64,000 nucleotides of DNA from the NCBI RefSeq assembly GCF_008330945.1, contig NZ_CP043489.1:4103501-4167500 (forward strand), in the 5' to 3' direction. Positions 1-8,286 of this stretch are shown piece after piece. Below the pieces are notes generated by a model, which ran no database searches, was not told where the DNA came from, and saw only the letters and a program-made list of their open reading frames with translations. How positions within the stretch are numbered: the stretch's first letter is position 1; every line of letters starts with the position of its first letter. Both the position numbers and the translations under genes were made by a program. Source of the stretch: Labrys sp. KNU-23. GTDB taxonomy: Bacteria > Pseudomonadota > Alphaproteobacteria > Rhizobiales > Labraceae.

Positions 1-824
1 CTGTCGCCCTGGCCACCCTGTTCGGCGCTGCCGGCCTCTCCCAGCCCGCCTGGGCGGAGGGCGGCGAGCAGCCGACCCGCCAGCAGTGGAGCTTCGCGGG
101 TCCGTTCGGTCGCTATGATCAGGGCCAGCTGCAGCGTGGCTTCAAGGTCTATCGCGAGGTCTGCTCGGCCTGCCATAGCCTGCATCGCGTCGCCTTCCGG
201 ACCCTGGCCGATCATGGCGGCCCGGGCTTCACCGAAGGCCAGGTCAAGGCCCTCGCGGCCGAATATACCGTGATGGACGTGCCCAACGACAAGGGCGAGG
301 TGCTTGAGCGCAAGGGCCGTCCGGCAGATTATTTTCCGCTGGTCTATCCGAACGATCAGGCTGCCGCTGTCGCCAACAATGGCGCGGTGCCTCCTGACAT
401 GTCGCTGCTCGCCAAGGCGCGCGGTGTGAAGTCGGGCTTCCCCGGCTTCGTCTTCGACATCTTCACCCAGTACCAGGAGCAGGGACCGGATTATATCCAT
501 GCCCTGATCACCGATGGTTATCTGAAGGATGACGAGAAGCCGCCGGAGGGTGTCACCGTTCCCCCGAACGGGCATTACAACAAGATCTTCGGTGCTTCGA
601 TTGGCATGGCCAAGCCGCTGGCCGACGGACAGGTTGAATACACCGACGGTGCTCCGCAGACGGTGGACCAGTACACGCGTGACGTGGCTGCCTTCCTGGC
701 CTGGGCCGCCGATCCCTCGCTGGAGAAGCGCAAGCAGACCGGTTTCGTGGTCATCATCTTCCTGATCGTGCTGGCTGGCCTGCTCTACTACACCAAGAAG
801 AAGATCTGGGCCGACGCCCATTGA
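1..824 (+). CDS. petC: Cytochrome c1 of the bc1 complex (partial, start outside window)
   Basis: The reading frame is open from the left edge to the TGA at 824, so the N-terminus lies outside. It encodes the haem-bearing cytochrome c1 that passes electrons from the Rieske protein to soluble or membrane cytochrome c. The haem c motif CSACH is visible near base 165, a candidate axial Met lies in the segment GASIGMAKPL (about base 605), and the protein ends with one hydrophobic anchor (about bases 740-790) followed by lysines, as expected for a periplasmic domain held by a C-terminal helix. The first visible residues look like the end of a signal peptide. In this family petC normally follows petA and petB, which would be upstream. 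Confidence 0.95.
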   Translation, partial: VALATLFGAAGLSQPAWAEGGEQPTRQQWSFAGPFGRYDQGQLQRGFKVYREVCSACHSLHRVAFRTLADHGGPGFTEGQVKALAAEYTVMDVPNDKGEVLERKGRPADYFPLVYPNDQAAAVANNGAVPPDMSLLAKARGVKSGFPGFVFDIFTQYQEQGPDYIHALITDGYLKDDEKPPEGVTVPPNGHYNKIFGASIGMAKPLADGQVEYTDGAPQTVDQYTRDVAAFLAWAADPSLEKRKQTGFVVIIFLIVLAGLLYYTKKKIWADAH

Positions 825-864
825 GGGCGCTGCTCGTCGTTTGATCCAAAGCATTTTGCTCCAG

Positions 865-894
865 AAAGCCGGGGATCCTCGATCTCCGGCTTTT
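865..894 (+). terminator. Rho-independent terminator after petC
   Basis: The hairpin AAAGCCGG with GATC inside pairs with GATC and CCGGCTTTT around a short CTC loop, ending in a T run 40 bases after the petC stop. Both arms can be read directly. Confidence 0.75.
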
Positions 895-1021
895 GCATGT
901 GCATCCGCCTTCCGTGTAAGGCGGTCTCAGCCTCGCCGCCTGACCGCGACTCCCGGTCCCGGCCTCGACTCTTGGCCCCGGGCGTGGTCTTTTTCGGCAT
1001 CAAATCCGCGGAAGGCAGATC

Positions 1022-1585
1022 ATGACCGCTACGACAGAACTTTCCGGCTCGACCGCCCGCATCCTCAAGGACGCGATCCGCACCATTCCCGACTATCCCA
1101 AGCCGGGGGTGGCATTTCGCGATATCACCACCCTGCTGGGCGACGCCTGGGCTTTCCGGCGGGCCGTGGACGAATTGGTGCAACCCTGGGCGGGCGCCAA
1201 GATCGACAAGGTTGCCGGGATCGAGGCGCGTGGCTTCATCCTGGGAGGCGCGCTCGCCCATCAGCTCTCTGCCGGCTTCGTGCCGGTGCGCAAGAAGGGC
1301 AAACTGCCGCACGACACCGTGCGCATCGCCTATTCGCTGGAATATGGCCTCGACGAGATGGAGGTCCATAGGGACGCGGTGAAGCCAGGCGAACGGGTCA
1401 TTCTGGTTGATGATCTCATCGCCACCGGAGGTACGGCGGAAGCAGCGGTCAAGCTGCTGCGCGAAATCGGCGCCGATGTCCTGGCGGCTGTCTTCATCAT
1501 CGACCTGCCGGAGCTGAAGGGGGCCGACAAGATCCGCGCGCTCGGCGTGCCGGTCCACACTCTGCTTTCCTTCGACGGACATTGA
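1022..1585 (+). CDS. apt: Adenine phosphoribosyltransferase
   Basis: This cytosolic purine-salvage enzyme converts adenine and PRPP to AMP. The 187-residue length is typical. The PRPP-binding loop is seen as ILVDDLIATGGTA near residue 130, and the N-terminal segment IRTIPDYPKPGVAFRDITTLL is characteristic of Apt. The ATG follows a GGAAGG sequence. It stands alone between petC and rplY; the prs gene that would make its PRPP co-substrate lies 30 kb away in the same window. Confidence 0.95.
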   Translation: MTATTELSGSTARILKDAIRTIPDYPKPGVAFRDITTLLGDAWAFRRAVDELVQPWAGAKIDKVAGIEARGFILGGALAHQLSAGFVPVRKKGKLPHDTVRIAYSLEYGLDEMEVHRDAVKPGERVILVDDLIATGGTAEAAVKLLREIGADVLAAVFIIDLPELKGADKIRALGVPVHTLLSFDGH

Positions 1586-1654
1586 GGACGTGCGGTCTGG
1601 AAGAGAGGTTTCCCGGTCCTTGCATTTCGCCCTCGATCCGTCTATGAGAACGCC

Positions 1655-1727
1655 GTCCCGCGACCAGACACCCCTGGAGGCAATGCGGGACCACCGAACC
1701 GGCCGCGCCAGCGGCCTTTTTCTTTTT
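1655..1727 (+). promoter_or_regulatory. Two-hairpin leader before rplY
   Basis: Hairpin I pairs GTCCCGC (1655-1661) with GCGGGAC (1685-1691). Hairpin II pairs GGCCGC (1701-1706) with GCGGCC (1711-1716) and runs into a T-rich tract (1717-1727), so it has terminator form. It ends only 20 bases before the rplY ATG. It may simply terminate apt, or be an attenuator or autoregulatory leader for the ribosomal protein; the sequence alone does not decide. Confidence 0.5.
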
Positions 1728-1747
1728 ATCCTACCTGGGAATAACCA

Positions 1748-2368
1748 ATGTCCGTGAAGCAGATTTCCGCCACGGCTCGCACGCAAGTGGGCAAGGGGGC
1801 CGCGCGTGCCGTTCGTCGTGAAGGCAAGGTGCCGGCCGTGATCTACGGTGCCGGCAAGCCCCCCGTTTCCATCGCGCTCGACGCCAAGGAAACCAACCGG
1901 CTGGTCTATGCCGGCCACTTCCTGACCACCGTATTCGAGATCGAGGTGGAAGGCAGCAAGACCCGCGCCATTCCGCGCGACTACGCTCTCGATCCGGTGA
2001 AGGACACCGTCGAGCATGTCGACTTCCTGCGCATCGATGCCGGCTCGCGCCTGCGCGTCGACGTTCCCGTCCATGCCGTCAACGCCGCTACCTCAGTGGG
2101 CGTGAAGCGTGGCGGTTCCGTCAACATCGTGACGCATTCGCTCTCGGTTCTGGCTCCGGCCGACAAGATCCCCGATTCGATCGACGTCGACGTTGCCGCT
2201 CTCGACATCAACGATTCGGTCCACGTCTCGCAGATCAAGCTGCCGGAAGGCGTTTCCTACGCCGGCCAGGACGATGCAACGCTGGTCTCGATCGTGCCGC
2301 CGGTCGGTGAGGAGGCTGCTCCCGAGGCCGAAGCAGCTGCCGAGCCTGCCGACGCCGCCAAGAAGTAA
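1748..2368 (+). CDS. rplY: 50S ribosomal protein L25/general stress protein Ctc
   Basis: The product is ribosomal protein L25 of the long (TL5/Ctc) type, which binds 5S rRNA in the large subunit. At 206 residues it has the N-terminal L25 beta barrel (TARTQVGKGAARAVRREGKVPAVIYG) and a C-terminal beta domain, ending in an Ala/Glu-rich acidic tail with a final lysine pair (residues about 186-206). The ATG follows TGGGAATAACC. It is followed by pth, the usual rplY-pth-ychF order in alphaproteobacteria, although here the three are separated by repeats and gaps rather than overlapping. Confidence 0.95.
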   Translation: MSVKQISATARTQVGKGAARAVRREGKVPAVIYGAGKPPVSIALDAKETNRLVYAGHFLTTVFEIEVEGSKTRAIPRDYALDPVKDTVEHVDFLRIDAGSRLRVDVPVHAVNAATSVGVKRGGSVNIVTHSLSVLAPADKIPDSIDVDVAALDINDSVHVSQIKLPEGVSYAGQDDATLVSIVPPVGEEAAPEAEAAAEPADAAKK

Positions 2369-2407
2369 TCCGGCCAGGACGCAATCTGGCTTGAGATCCA
2401 TTGCTGC

Positions 2408-2432
2408 AATGGCCGGGCTCGTCCCGGCCATT
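2408..2432. repeat. Perfect 10-bp inverted repeat after rplY
   Basis: AATGGCCGGG and CCCGGCCATT flank a 5-base loop. It resembles the GCCGGG/CCCGGC cores found near 35.6 kb and 61.66 kb and may be a short palindromic repeat or part of the rplY 3' end. Confidence 0.6.
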
Positions 2433-2439
2433 CGTGCAA

Positions 2440-2540
2440 GAGCGTTTGGCGATTCGACGGAGTCATTTGGAGCCGCAAAGACGCGTTGAATCAAAGAGTT
2501 AGAGCAAAAAAGCGTTTCCGTCTAAGCGCGCTTTGCTCTA
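2440..2540 (+). repeat. Dispersed double-hairpin repeat, copy A
   Basis: About 100 bp matching the other copies in this window: a first stem around GCGTTTGGCGATT/CGCAAAGACGCG and a second stem AGAGCAAAA..GCGTTT / AAGCGC..TTTGCTCT, ending in CTCTAG. It ends 12 bases before the pth ATG, so it forms part of the pth 5' region. Confidence 0.8.
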
Positions 2541-2552
2541 GTGGGGACCATC

Positions 2553-3173
2553 ATGCGTCTTTTTGTCGGGCTCGGTAATCCGGGCGCCAAATATGCCGGC
2601 AATCGTCACAATATCGGTTTCCTGGTCGTCGACGAGATGGCGCGGCGCCATCGTTTTGCGCCCTGGCGCTCCCGCTTCCAGGGACAGATCAGTGAAGGCA
2701 GCATCGGTGGCGAGCGCGTCATGCTGCTCAAGCCCCAGACCTATATGAACGAAAGCGGACAGTCGGTCGGCGAGGCCATGCGCTTTTTCAAGATCGGCCT
2801 TCCCGATCTCACCGTCTTCCACGACGAGCTCGATCTGGCGCCGGCCAAGCTGCGCGTGAAGGTTGGCGGCGGCAATGCCGGCCATAACGGCTTGAGATCG
2901 ATCACCGCCCATTGCGGCAATGACTATCGCCGGGCCCGGCTCGGCATCGGTCATCCCGGTGACAAGGCGCTGGTGCATCATTTCGTGCTCAGCGACTTCG
3001 CCAAGGCGGAGTGGCCCTGGGTCGAGGATCTGTGTTCCGCCTGCGCGGATGCGGCGCCGTTCCTGGCGAGCGGTGAGGAGGCGAGTTTCCAGAACAAGGT
3101 CCACCTGTTCATGGAGGCGCGCGGCCATGGTGCGACCAAGCTGGCTTCATCTGCGTCATCCGCGAAGGGGTGA
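2553..3173 (+). CDS. pth: Peptidyl-tRNA hydrolase
   Basis: This enzyme hydrolyses peptidyl-tRNA released from stalled ribosomes. The protein begins MRLFVGLGNPGAKYAGNRHNIGF, with the conserved Asn and catalytic His of that segment, and continues with LLKPQTYMNESG, FHDELDL and GGGNAGHNGLRSI, all hallmarks of Pth. I chose ATG 2553 because it matches the family N-terminus; a GTG at 2541 lies at the end of a dispersed repeat. The C-terminus (about residues 190-206) is Ala/Ser-rich and poorly conserved. Confidence 0.93.
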   Translation: MRLFVGLGNPGAKYAGNRHNIGFLVVDEMARRHRFAPWRSRFQGQISEGSIGGERVMLLKPQTYMNESGQSVGEAMRFFKIGLPDLTVFHDELDLAPAKLRVKVGGGNAGHNGLRSITAHCGNDYRRARLGIGHPGDKALVHHFVLSDFAKAEWPWVEDLCSACADAAPFLASGEEASFQNKVHLFMEARGHGATKLASSASSAKG

Positions 3174-3255
3174 AACAGATGAAGCCGCAGGTGTTTGAAG
3201 TCCTGCAGATCTGATCAAATACGATCTGCATTGGCTGGCGGGGGCTTGAGGAAGA

Positions 3256-3273
3256 GGTTTGGTGTGCCAAACC
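3256..3273. repeat. Small inverted repeat between pth and ychF
   Basis: GGTTTGG and CCAAACC pair perfectly across a 4-base loop. There is no T tract, so a terminator role is doubtful. Confidence 0.4.
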
Positions 3274-3366
3274 ATTGACGTTGTGCTGCTTCCTATCTAC
3301 CCAGCGCCTTAACGAATTTCGTCGGCGGCAGCAGCGCGTCGGCTACAAGATGAACGAGCGATCACC

Positions 3367-4464
3367 ATGGGTTTCAAATGCGGAATTGTCGGCCTGCCCA
3401 ATGTCGGCAAGTCGACCCTGTTCAATGCGCTGACGCAGACGGCGGCGGCACAGGCGGCCAACTATCCCTTCTGTACCATCGAGCCCAATGTCGGTGATGT
3501 GGCAGTGCCCGACGAGCGCCTGGAGAAGCTCGCCGTCATCGCCAAGTCCGGTACCCTCATTCCCACACGCCTGACCTTCGTGGATATTGCCGGCCTGGTG
3601 CGCGGTGCCTCCAAGGGCGAAGGGCTCGGCAACCAGTTCCTCGGCAATATCCGTGAGTGCGATGCCATCGCCCATGTGGTGCGCTGCTTCGAGGACGGCG
3701 ATGTCACCCATGTCGAGGGCAAGATCGAGCCGGTAGCCGACATCGAGACCATCGAGACCGAGCTGATGATCGCCGACCTCGACAGTCTGGAGCGCCGCAT
3801 GGTGGCGCTGGAGAAGAAGGCGCGCAGCGGCGACAAGGAGGCCAAGGAAAGCCTCGACCTGATCAACCGGGCGCTGGTGCTCTTGCGCGAGGGCAAGCCG
3901 GCCCGCCTGGTCGACGTCAAGCCGGAGGAACGCCGCGCTTTCGACATGCTGCAGCTTCTCACTGCCAAGCCGGTCCTCTATGTCTGCAATGTCGAGGAAG
4001 CTTCCGCCGACAAGGGCAATGGCCTGTCCGACCAGGTGAAAGCCCGCGCTGCCGAGGAAGGCGCCAAGGCGGTGGTGGTATCAGCCAAGATCGAAAGCGA
4101 GATCGCCATCCTGCCACCCGAGGAGCAGAAGGATTATCTCGATGCCATCGGCTTGAGCGAGCCTGGCCTCAACCGCGTCATCCGCACCGGCTATGAACTG
4201 CTCGATCTCGTCACCTATTTCACGGTGGGGCCGAAGGAGGCTCGGGCCTGGACCATCACGAAGGGCATGCGCGCCCCGCAAGCCGCCGGTGTGATCCATT
4301 CCGATTTCGAGAAGGGCTTCATCCGCTCCGAGACCATCGCCTATGCCGACTATGTTGCCCTCAACGGCGAGGCGGGCGCCAAGGAAGCCGGCAAGTTCCG
4401 CCTGGAAGGCAAGGATTATGTGGTCGCCGATGGCGACGTGCTGCATTTCCGCTTTGCGACTTGA
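3367..4464 (+). CDS. ychF: Redox-regulated ATPase YchF (OLA1 family)
   Basis: This universally conserved Obg-related P-loop protein binds ATP rather than GTP and associates with ribosomes; it is linked to translation and oxidative-stress responses. At 365 residues it has the G1 loop GLPNVGKSTLFNAL (residues about 8-21), the switch segment NYPFCTIEPNVG, the DIAGLVRGAS G3 region and a C-terminal TGS domain containing FTVGPKEARAWTI and the VIHSDFEKGFIRSE segment. It follows pth, as in many bacteria. Confidence 0.96.
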   Translation: MGFKCGIVGLPNVGKSTLFNALTQTAAAQAANYPFCTIEPNVGDVAVPDERLEKLAVIAKSGTLIPTRLTFVDIAGLVRGASKGEGLGNQFLGNIRECDAIAHVVRCFEDGDVTHVEGKIEPVADIETIETELMIADLDSLERRMVALEKKARSGDKEAKESLDLINRALVLLREGKPARLVDVKPEERRAFDMLQLLTAKPVLYVCNVEEASADKGNGLSDQVKARAAEEGAKAVVVSAKIESEIAILPPEEQKDYLDAIGLSEPGLNRVIRTGYELLDLVTYFTVGPKEARAWTITKGMRAPQAAGVIHSDFEKGFIRSETIAYADYVALNGEAGAKEAGKFRLEGKDYVVADGDVLHFRFAT

Positions 4465-4547
4465 ATGCAAATAGAGTGCGCTCGGTTTGAAGATCTTGAA
4501 AGACCTTTGACTCCCATTCGATCCGGCGTAATTTAACAATAACAAGT

Positions 4548-4581
4548 CAATTGGCGGCCTTTGATGGAAGGCTGCCAATTG
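4548..4581. repeat. 14-bp inverted repeat between ychF and the LacI-type regulator
   Basis: CAATTGGCGGCCTT and AAGGCTGCCAATTG pair with one mismatch around a 6-base loop. It lies 84 bases after ychF and 67 bases before the ATG of the regulator. It could be a transcription end for ychF (no clean T run follows) or an operator region for the regulator. Confidence 0.55.
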
Positions 4582-4647
4582 GTAGAAGAAAATCGATTTA
4601 TCTGTGTTATGATGGCGTGAGTGTTCGTTCGTGACAGGGGCGGGGCC

Positions 4648-5688
4648 ATGCAATCCAACGAACCGCCGCGCAAGACACCGGGCGAGCGGGCAACTATTCA
4701 TGATGTTGCGCGGCTTGCCAATGTCTCGCCCGCCACCGTTTCCAAAGTGCTGCGCGGCCTCGGTGCAGTGAAGGCGGAGAGTGTGGCGCGTATTCATGCC
4801 GCCGTGCGGGAACTCGGTTTTCGGGTCGACCCGCTGGCTGCCAATCTGCGCCGTTCGCGCCGATCGATCGTCGGGCTGATCGTCCCGGATTTCCGCAATC
4901 CGTTCTTCGGTTCCATGGTTGCCCATTTCGAGCGTCTGGCAGAGGGCAGCGGCTATCGTCTGGTGACCGTTTCCAGCGCCGAGAAGACCGAGCGGGAGGC
5001 CGCCCAGACCGAAGCGCTGCTTGACTGGCGTGTCGCCGGCATGATCGTCGTGCCGACGGACGGGCGCCCGGCGGCCGAAGCCTCCCTGCTCGATCAGAAG
5101 GTTGCCACGATCCTGCTCGACCGCGTCCCGGACGAAACGGGCTTCGATCGCGTCAGCGTCAACAATGTCGAGGCCAGTGCTGCGGTCATCCGCGAACTCG
5201 TGGCCCGGGGACATCAGCGCATCCTGCTTGGTCCTTCCTCTCTCGACCTCACTAATATGCGCGATCGCGTCAATGGTGCGATGGCTGCGGCGCGCCAGGC
5301 GGGGATCGCCGACGATATTGAAGTTCTGCTGTGTGGTCCCGATGTCGCATCGGCCATGGAGGCCATGGCTTCGCGTTTCGACAGGGGAGGGCTGCCCACG
5401 GCGGTCTTCGCGCTCTACAGCCCCGCCACGCTCGCCGCGCTGCGGGAGGTGGAGAAACGTGGCCTCGCCATGCCCAGGGATCTTTCGGTGGTCGGTTTCG
5501 ACGACATCGAATGGATGCAGGTGACGCATCCCCCGATTGCCGCAGTGATCCAGCCGGTGGAGGCGATCGCCGAAGTTGCCTGGGCCCAACTCATGCAGCG
5601 CCTGGCAGAACCGGGTGAAGCGCCTCATACCGTCGAGGTGCCCTGTCAGCTCGATTTGCGGGGATCGGTAGCCGCGCCGCGCGCCTGA
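4648..5688 (+). CDS. LacI family transcriptional regulator
   Basis: An N-terminal LacI-type helix-turn-helix (ATIHDVARLANVSPATVSKVL, residues about 15-35) is followed by a periplasmic-binding-protein-like effector domain (GLIVPDFRNPFFGSMV through VVGFDDIEWMQV). At 346 residues it is normal for the family. I chose ATG 4648, preceded by GGGGCGGGG; GTG 4621 is an in-frame alternative. The ligand is unknown. It is convergent with the C-P lyase operon, so physical neighbourhood does not prove it controls phn genes; the effector domain could bind a sugar or other small molecule. Confidence 0.88.
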   Translation: MQSNEPPRKTPGERATIHDVARLANVSPATVSKVLRGLGAVKAESVARIHAAVRELGFRVDPLAANLRRSRRSIVGLIVPDFRNPFFGSMVAHFERLAEGSGYRLVTVSSAEKTEREAAQTEALLDWRVAGMIVVPTDGRPAAEASLLDQKVATILLDRVPDETGFDRVSVNNVEASAAVIRELVARGHQRILLGPSSLDLTNMRDRVNGAMAAARQAGIADDIEVLLCGPDVASAMEAMASRFDRGGLPTAVFALYSPATLAALREVEKRGLAMPRDLSVVGFDDIEWMQVTHPPIAAVIQPVEAIAEVAWAQLMQRLAEPGEAPHTVEVPCQLDLRGSVAAPRA

Positions 5689-5690
5689 AG

Positions 5691-5733
5691 CATTTCCCAG
5701 GAGGATTGGCCGGCTTTTCGTTTGGGAAAATGC
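5691..5733. terminator. Possible bidirectional terminator between convergent genes
   Basis: GCATTTCCCA near 5692 and TGGGAAAATGC near 5723 form an imperfect stem between the LacI-type gene and phnN, which converge here. The loop is about 20 bases and contains TTTTCG. Confidence 0.4.
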
Positions 5734-5794
5734 GTGAAACAGGCAACCAGAGAGATCGCCCTTTTCCCTGAGCAGGCCGATCCACCGATCCGAT

Positions 5795-6400
5795 CTATTC
5801 GACCGCCTGGGCCAGTCCGGAAAGTTCGGCCTGCAGATGGGCGATCAGCCTGTTGGTTGCCGCTTCCACAGGTCCGTCATTGCTGATGATGAGATCGGGG
5901 GCGAGGGTATCCTCGCGATCGATCTTGCGGGCCAGGCGTGCCCGGATCATCTCTTCGCTTTCGCGGCCGCGGGCCGCCAGCCGCTGGGCGATGATCTCGG
6001 CCGGCGCGGTGACCAGCACCACGCTGAGGCCGGCGAAACGCTGGCGCGCCTCCGGCAGGCTGGAGCGGGAGAGGTTGCAGACCGCGTGGCGGCCCGCCTC
6101 CGTCGCCAGCCGCGCCTCGAGGGGCAGGGCATAGCTGAGGCCATGCGCGCGCCAGGAGAGCCCGAAGGCTCCCTGGGCTTCCAATTCGGCAAAGCGCTGC
6201 TCGGAGAGGGTGTCGTGATCTTCCGCCGAACCGCCTTCCCGCGTGATGATCCGGCGCGGGAAAATCAGGCCGGAATGCCCTGCGAAGTGGGCGCGGGCCG
6301 CATCGATCAGGGTGTCCTTGCCCGCGCCGCTCGGCCCGACGATGGCGATCAGCTTGCCGAGCCGTGGTTTGGGCTGGATCAAGGCGGGTTCGTCGGTCAT
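5795..6400 (-). CDS. phnN: Ribose 1,5-bisphosphate phosphokinase PhnN
   Basis: PhnN phosphorylates ribose 1,5-bisphosphate to PRPP, the last step that returns the C-P lyase ribose carrier to metabolism. The protein has 201 residues with a Walker A loop GPSGAGKDTL (residues 22-31), the guanylate-kinase-like segment FPRRIITRE, and a C-terminal lid with several arginines. Its ATG overlaps the phnM stop by 4 bases, so the two are probably translated together. It is the last gene of the phn operon here. Confidence 0.93.
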   Translation of the reverse strand: MTDEPALIQPKPRLGKLIAIVGPSGAGKDTLIDAARAHFAGHSGLIFPRRIITREGGSAEDHDTLSEQRFAELEAQGAFGLSWRAHGLSYALPLEARLATEAGRHAVCNLSRSSLPEARQRFAGLSVVLVTAPAEIIAQRLAARGRESEEMIRARLARKIDREDTLAPDLIISNDGPVEAATNRLIAHLQAELSGLAQAVE

Positions 6401-7560
6401 GCGGCGATCCTGCCCTCGTTCCAGACGCGGCGGATGATCGGCGTGGCGCCAGGCCCCGAGGCAACTTGGGTCACGCGCACCAGATCGGCCCGCCGTCCCT
6501 TTTCCAAGCGGCCGCGATCATGCAGACCGGTGGCGCGGGCCGGCGTATCGCTGACCATGCGCACGGCCGCCGGCAGATCGATCGCAGGCACCCGCTCTGG
6601 CAGCTGGAAGGCGGCCAGGAGCAGGCTGGCGGGCACATAGTCGGAGGAGAGAATGTCGAGTACACCCTCGCCCGCAAGGTCCGCCGCGGCGATGTTGCCG
6701 GAGTGGGAACCACCGCGCACGACGTTCGGCGCCCCCATCATCACACTGATGCCGGCGGCGTGGGAGGCGAGGGCGGCCTCGAGCGTGGTCGGGAATTCGG
6801 CGATGGCCACGCCATCGGCCACGGCTTCGTCGACATGGGCTGTGCTGGCATCGTCGTGGCTGGCGAGCACGATGCCATGTTCGCGCGCCAGTGCGACCAG
6901 ATTGGTGCGGCTATGCGCGGCAAAGCGCGCATGCCTGTCGAGCTTGGCCTTGATATAGCTCTCGACATCCGTCTCCCCGCGCACACGGCGCGGAAAGTAG
7001 AAGCTCATCCAGGTTTCGAGATCGCGGAACTGGCGCTGGCCGGGCGTATGGTCCATCAGGGAGGCCAGATGGACCGGGTAGACTTCCCGGAAGGCCTGGA
7101 AAGCGGTGAGGACGTCGGGCGTAGCGAGTTCGCAGCGAATATGGGTGCGGTGCTCGACGCGCAGATGGCCGTGCCGGCGCGCCTCTTCCAGGGCCCCGGC
7201 CAGGGCCGTGCCTTCCTTGGAGATCGTGCCTTCCTCCGTCTCGGAGCCGAGACGGATGGAATCGAACACGGTGGTGATGCCGGCAGCGGCGATCTGGGCG
7301 TCATAGGCCATCACTGCGCTGAGGGCGTGCCAGCGCACCGAGGGGCGCGGCGAGTAATGGGCCTCCAGATGGTCGGTATGGAGTTCCACCAGGCCGGGCA
7401 GGATGTGATCTCCCGCCATGTCCAGGCCTTTTTCCGGCGCCTCTCCCTCGCCCATGTCGGCGATGCGGCCCTTGTCGACCGCGATCCAGCCCTTGTCGAT
7501 CACGTGATCGGCCAGGACGAGGCGGGCGTTTGAGAGAACAAATTGCTCAAGATCAGGCAT
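6397..7560 (-). CDS. phnM: Alpha-D-ribose 1-methylphosphonate 5-triphosphate diphosphatase PhnM
   Basis: PhnM removes pyrophosphate from the ribose 1-phosphonate 5-triphosphate intermediate of the C-P lyase pathway. It is an amidohydrolase-fold metalloenzyme; the metal-binding segment HTDHLEAHY lies near residues 61-69, and later metal ligands fall in ASHDDA and in SSDYVP. At 387 residues it has normal length. It starts 15 bases after phnL and overlaps phnN by 4 bases. Confidence 0.95.
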   Translation of the reverse strand: MPDLEQFVLSNARLVLADHVIDKGWIAVDKGRIADMGEGEAPEKGLDMAGDHILPGLVELHTDHLEAHYSPRPSVRWHALSAVMAYDAQIAAAGITTVFDSIRLGSETEEGTISKEGTALAGALEEARRHGHLRVEHRTHIRCELATPDVLTAFQAFREVYPVHLASLMDHTPGQRQFRDLETWMSFYFPRRVRGETDVESYIKAKLDRHARFAAHSRTNLVALAREHGIVLASHDDASTAHVDEAVADGVAIAEFPTTLEAALASHAAGISVMMGAPNVVRGGSHSGNIAAADLAGEGVLDILSSDYVPASLLLAAFQLPERVPAIDLPAAVRMVSDTPARATGLHDRGRLEKGRRADLVRVTQVASGPGATPIIRRVWNEGRIAA

Positions 7561-7575
7561 GATTGAAATGTCCGT

Positions 7576-8286
7576 TCAGGCGGCAAGTGTGGTTGCGGAA
7601 AACTGGGTGACGTCGACCACGCGGTCTGCGACTCGCTCGCGCACATCCTCATCATGAAAGATGCCGACAATTGCGACGCCATTTTGTTTCTTGGCGGTAA
7701 TCAGCTCGACGACGACGGCCCGGTTGGCGGCATCGAGCGAGGCGGTAGGCTCGTCGAGGAGCAGGAGGGGCCGGTCGGACGCCAGGCCGCGCGCGATATT
7801 GACGCGCTGCTGTTCGCCGCCCGAGAAGGTCGCGGGCGGCAGGCGCCACAGCCGTTCCGGCACGTTGAGTCGGTGGAGCAGGTCCTGGGCACGCCCGATG
7901 GCTGCATCCTCGGTCATGCCGGTCTCCCGTGCTGCCTCGGCGACGATGGCGAGGGCCGAGACGCGCGGGATGACGCGCAGGAACTGGCTGACATAGCCCA
8001 TGGTGCGTCGGCGCAGGGCGAGGACGCGCCGGGGTTCGGCCGTGGCGATATCCACGGCCTCTTCGCCTTCGCGCAGCAGGATAGTGCCTCTGTCGCAGCG
8101 ATAATTGCCGTAGATCATCTTGAGGATCGAGGATTTGCCGGCTCCAGACGGACCGCCGAGCACGACGCATTCGCCGGGGGCGACGGCGAAGCCTACATCC
8201 TGCATCACGCCGATGCTCTGGCCACCCTGAAGATGCAGGGTGAAGCTCTTGGAAACGCCGTCGAGAGTAAGAATGGGGGAGGTCAT
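7576..8286 (-). CDS. phnL: Phosphonate C-P lyase system protein PhnL
   Basis: PhnL is an ABC-type nucleotide-binding protein without a membrane partner that associates with the C-P lyase core complex. The 236-residue protein carries Walker A GGPSGAGKSS, signature FSGGEQQR and Walker B PLLLLDEPTASLD. The ATG overlaps the phnK stop by 4 bases. In known C-P lyase complexes PhnK and PhnL both dock on the PhnGHIJ core, which fits their pairing here. Confidence 0.95.
   Translation of the reverse strand: MTSPILTLDGVSKSFTLHLQGGQSIGVMQDVGFAVAPGECVVLGGPSGAGKSSILKMIYGNYRCDRGTILLREGEEAVDIATAEPRRVLALRRRTMGYVSQFLRVIPRVSALAIVAEAARETGMTEDAAIGRAQDLLHRLNVPERLWRLPPATFSGGEQQRVNIARGLASDRPLLLLDEPTASLDAANRAVVVELITAKKQNGVAIVGIFHDEDVRERVADRVVDVTQFSATTLAA

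Noticed and set aside
4081..5628. A 515-codon open frame on the minus strand
   Set aside because: It is fully antisense to ychF and the LacI-type regulator, both with clear homology. High GC leaves long open antisense frames.
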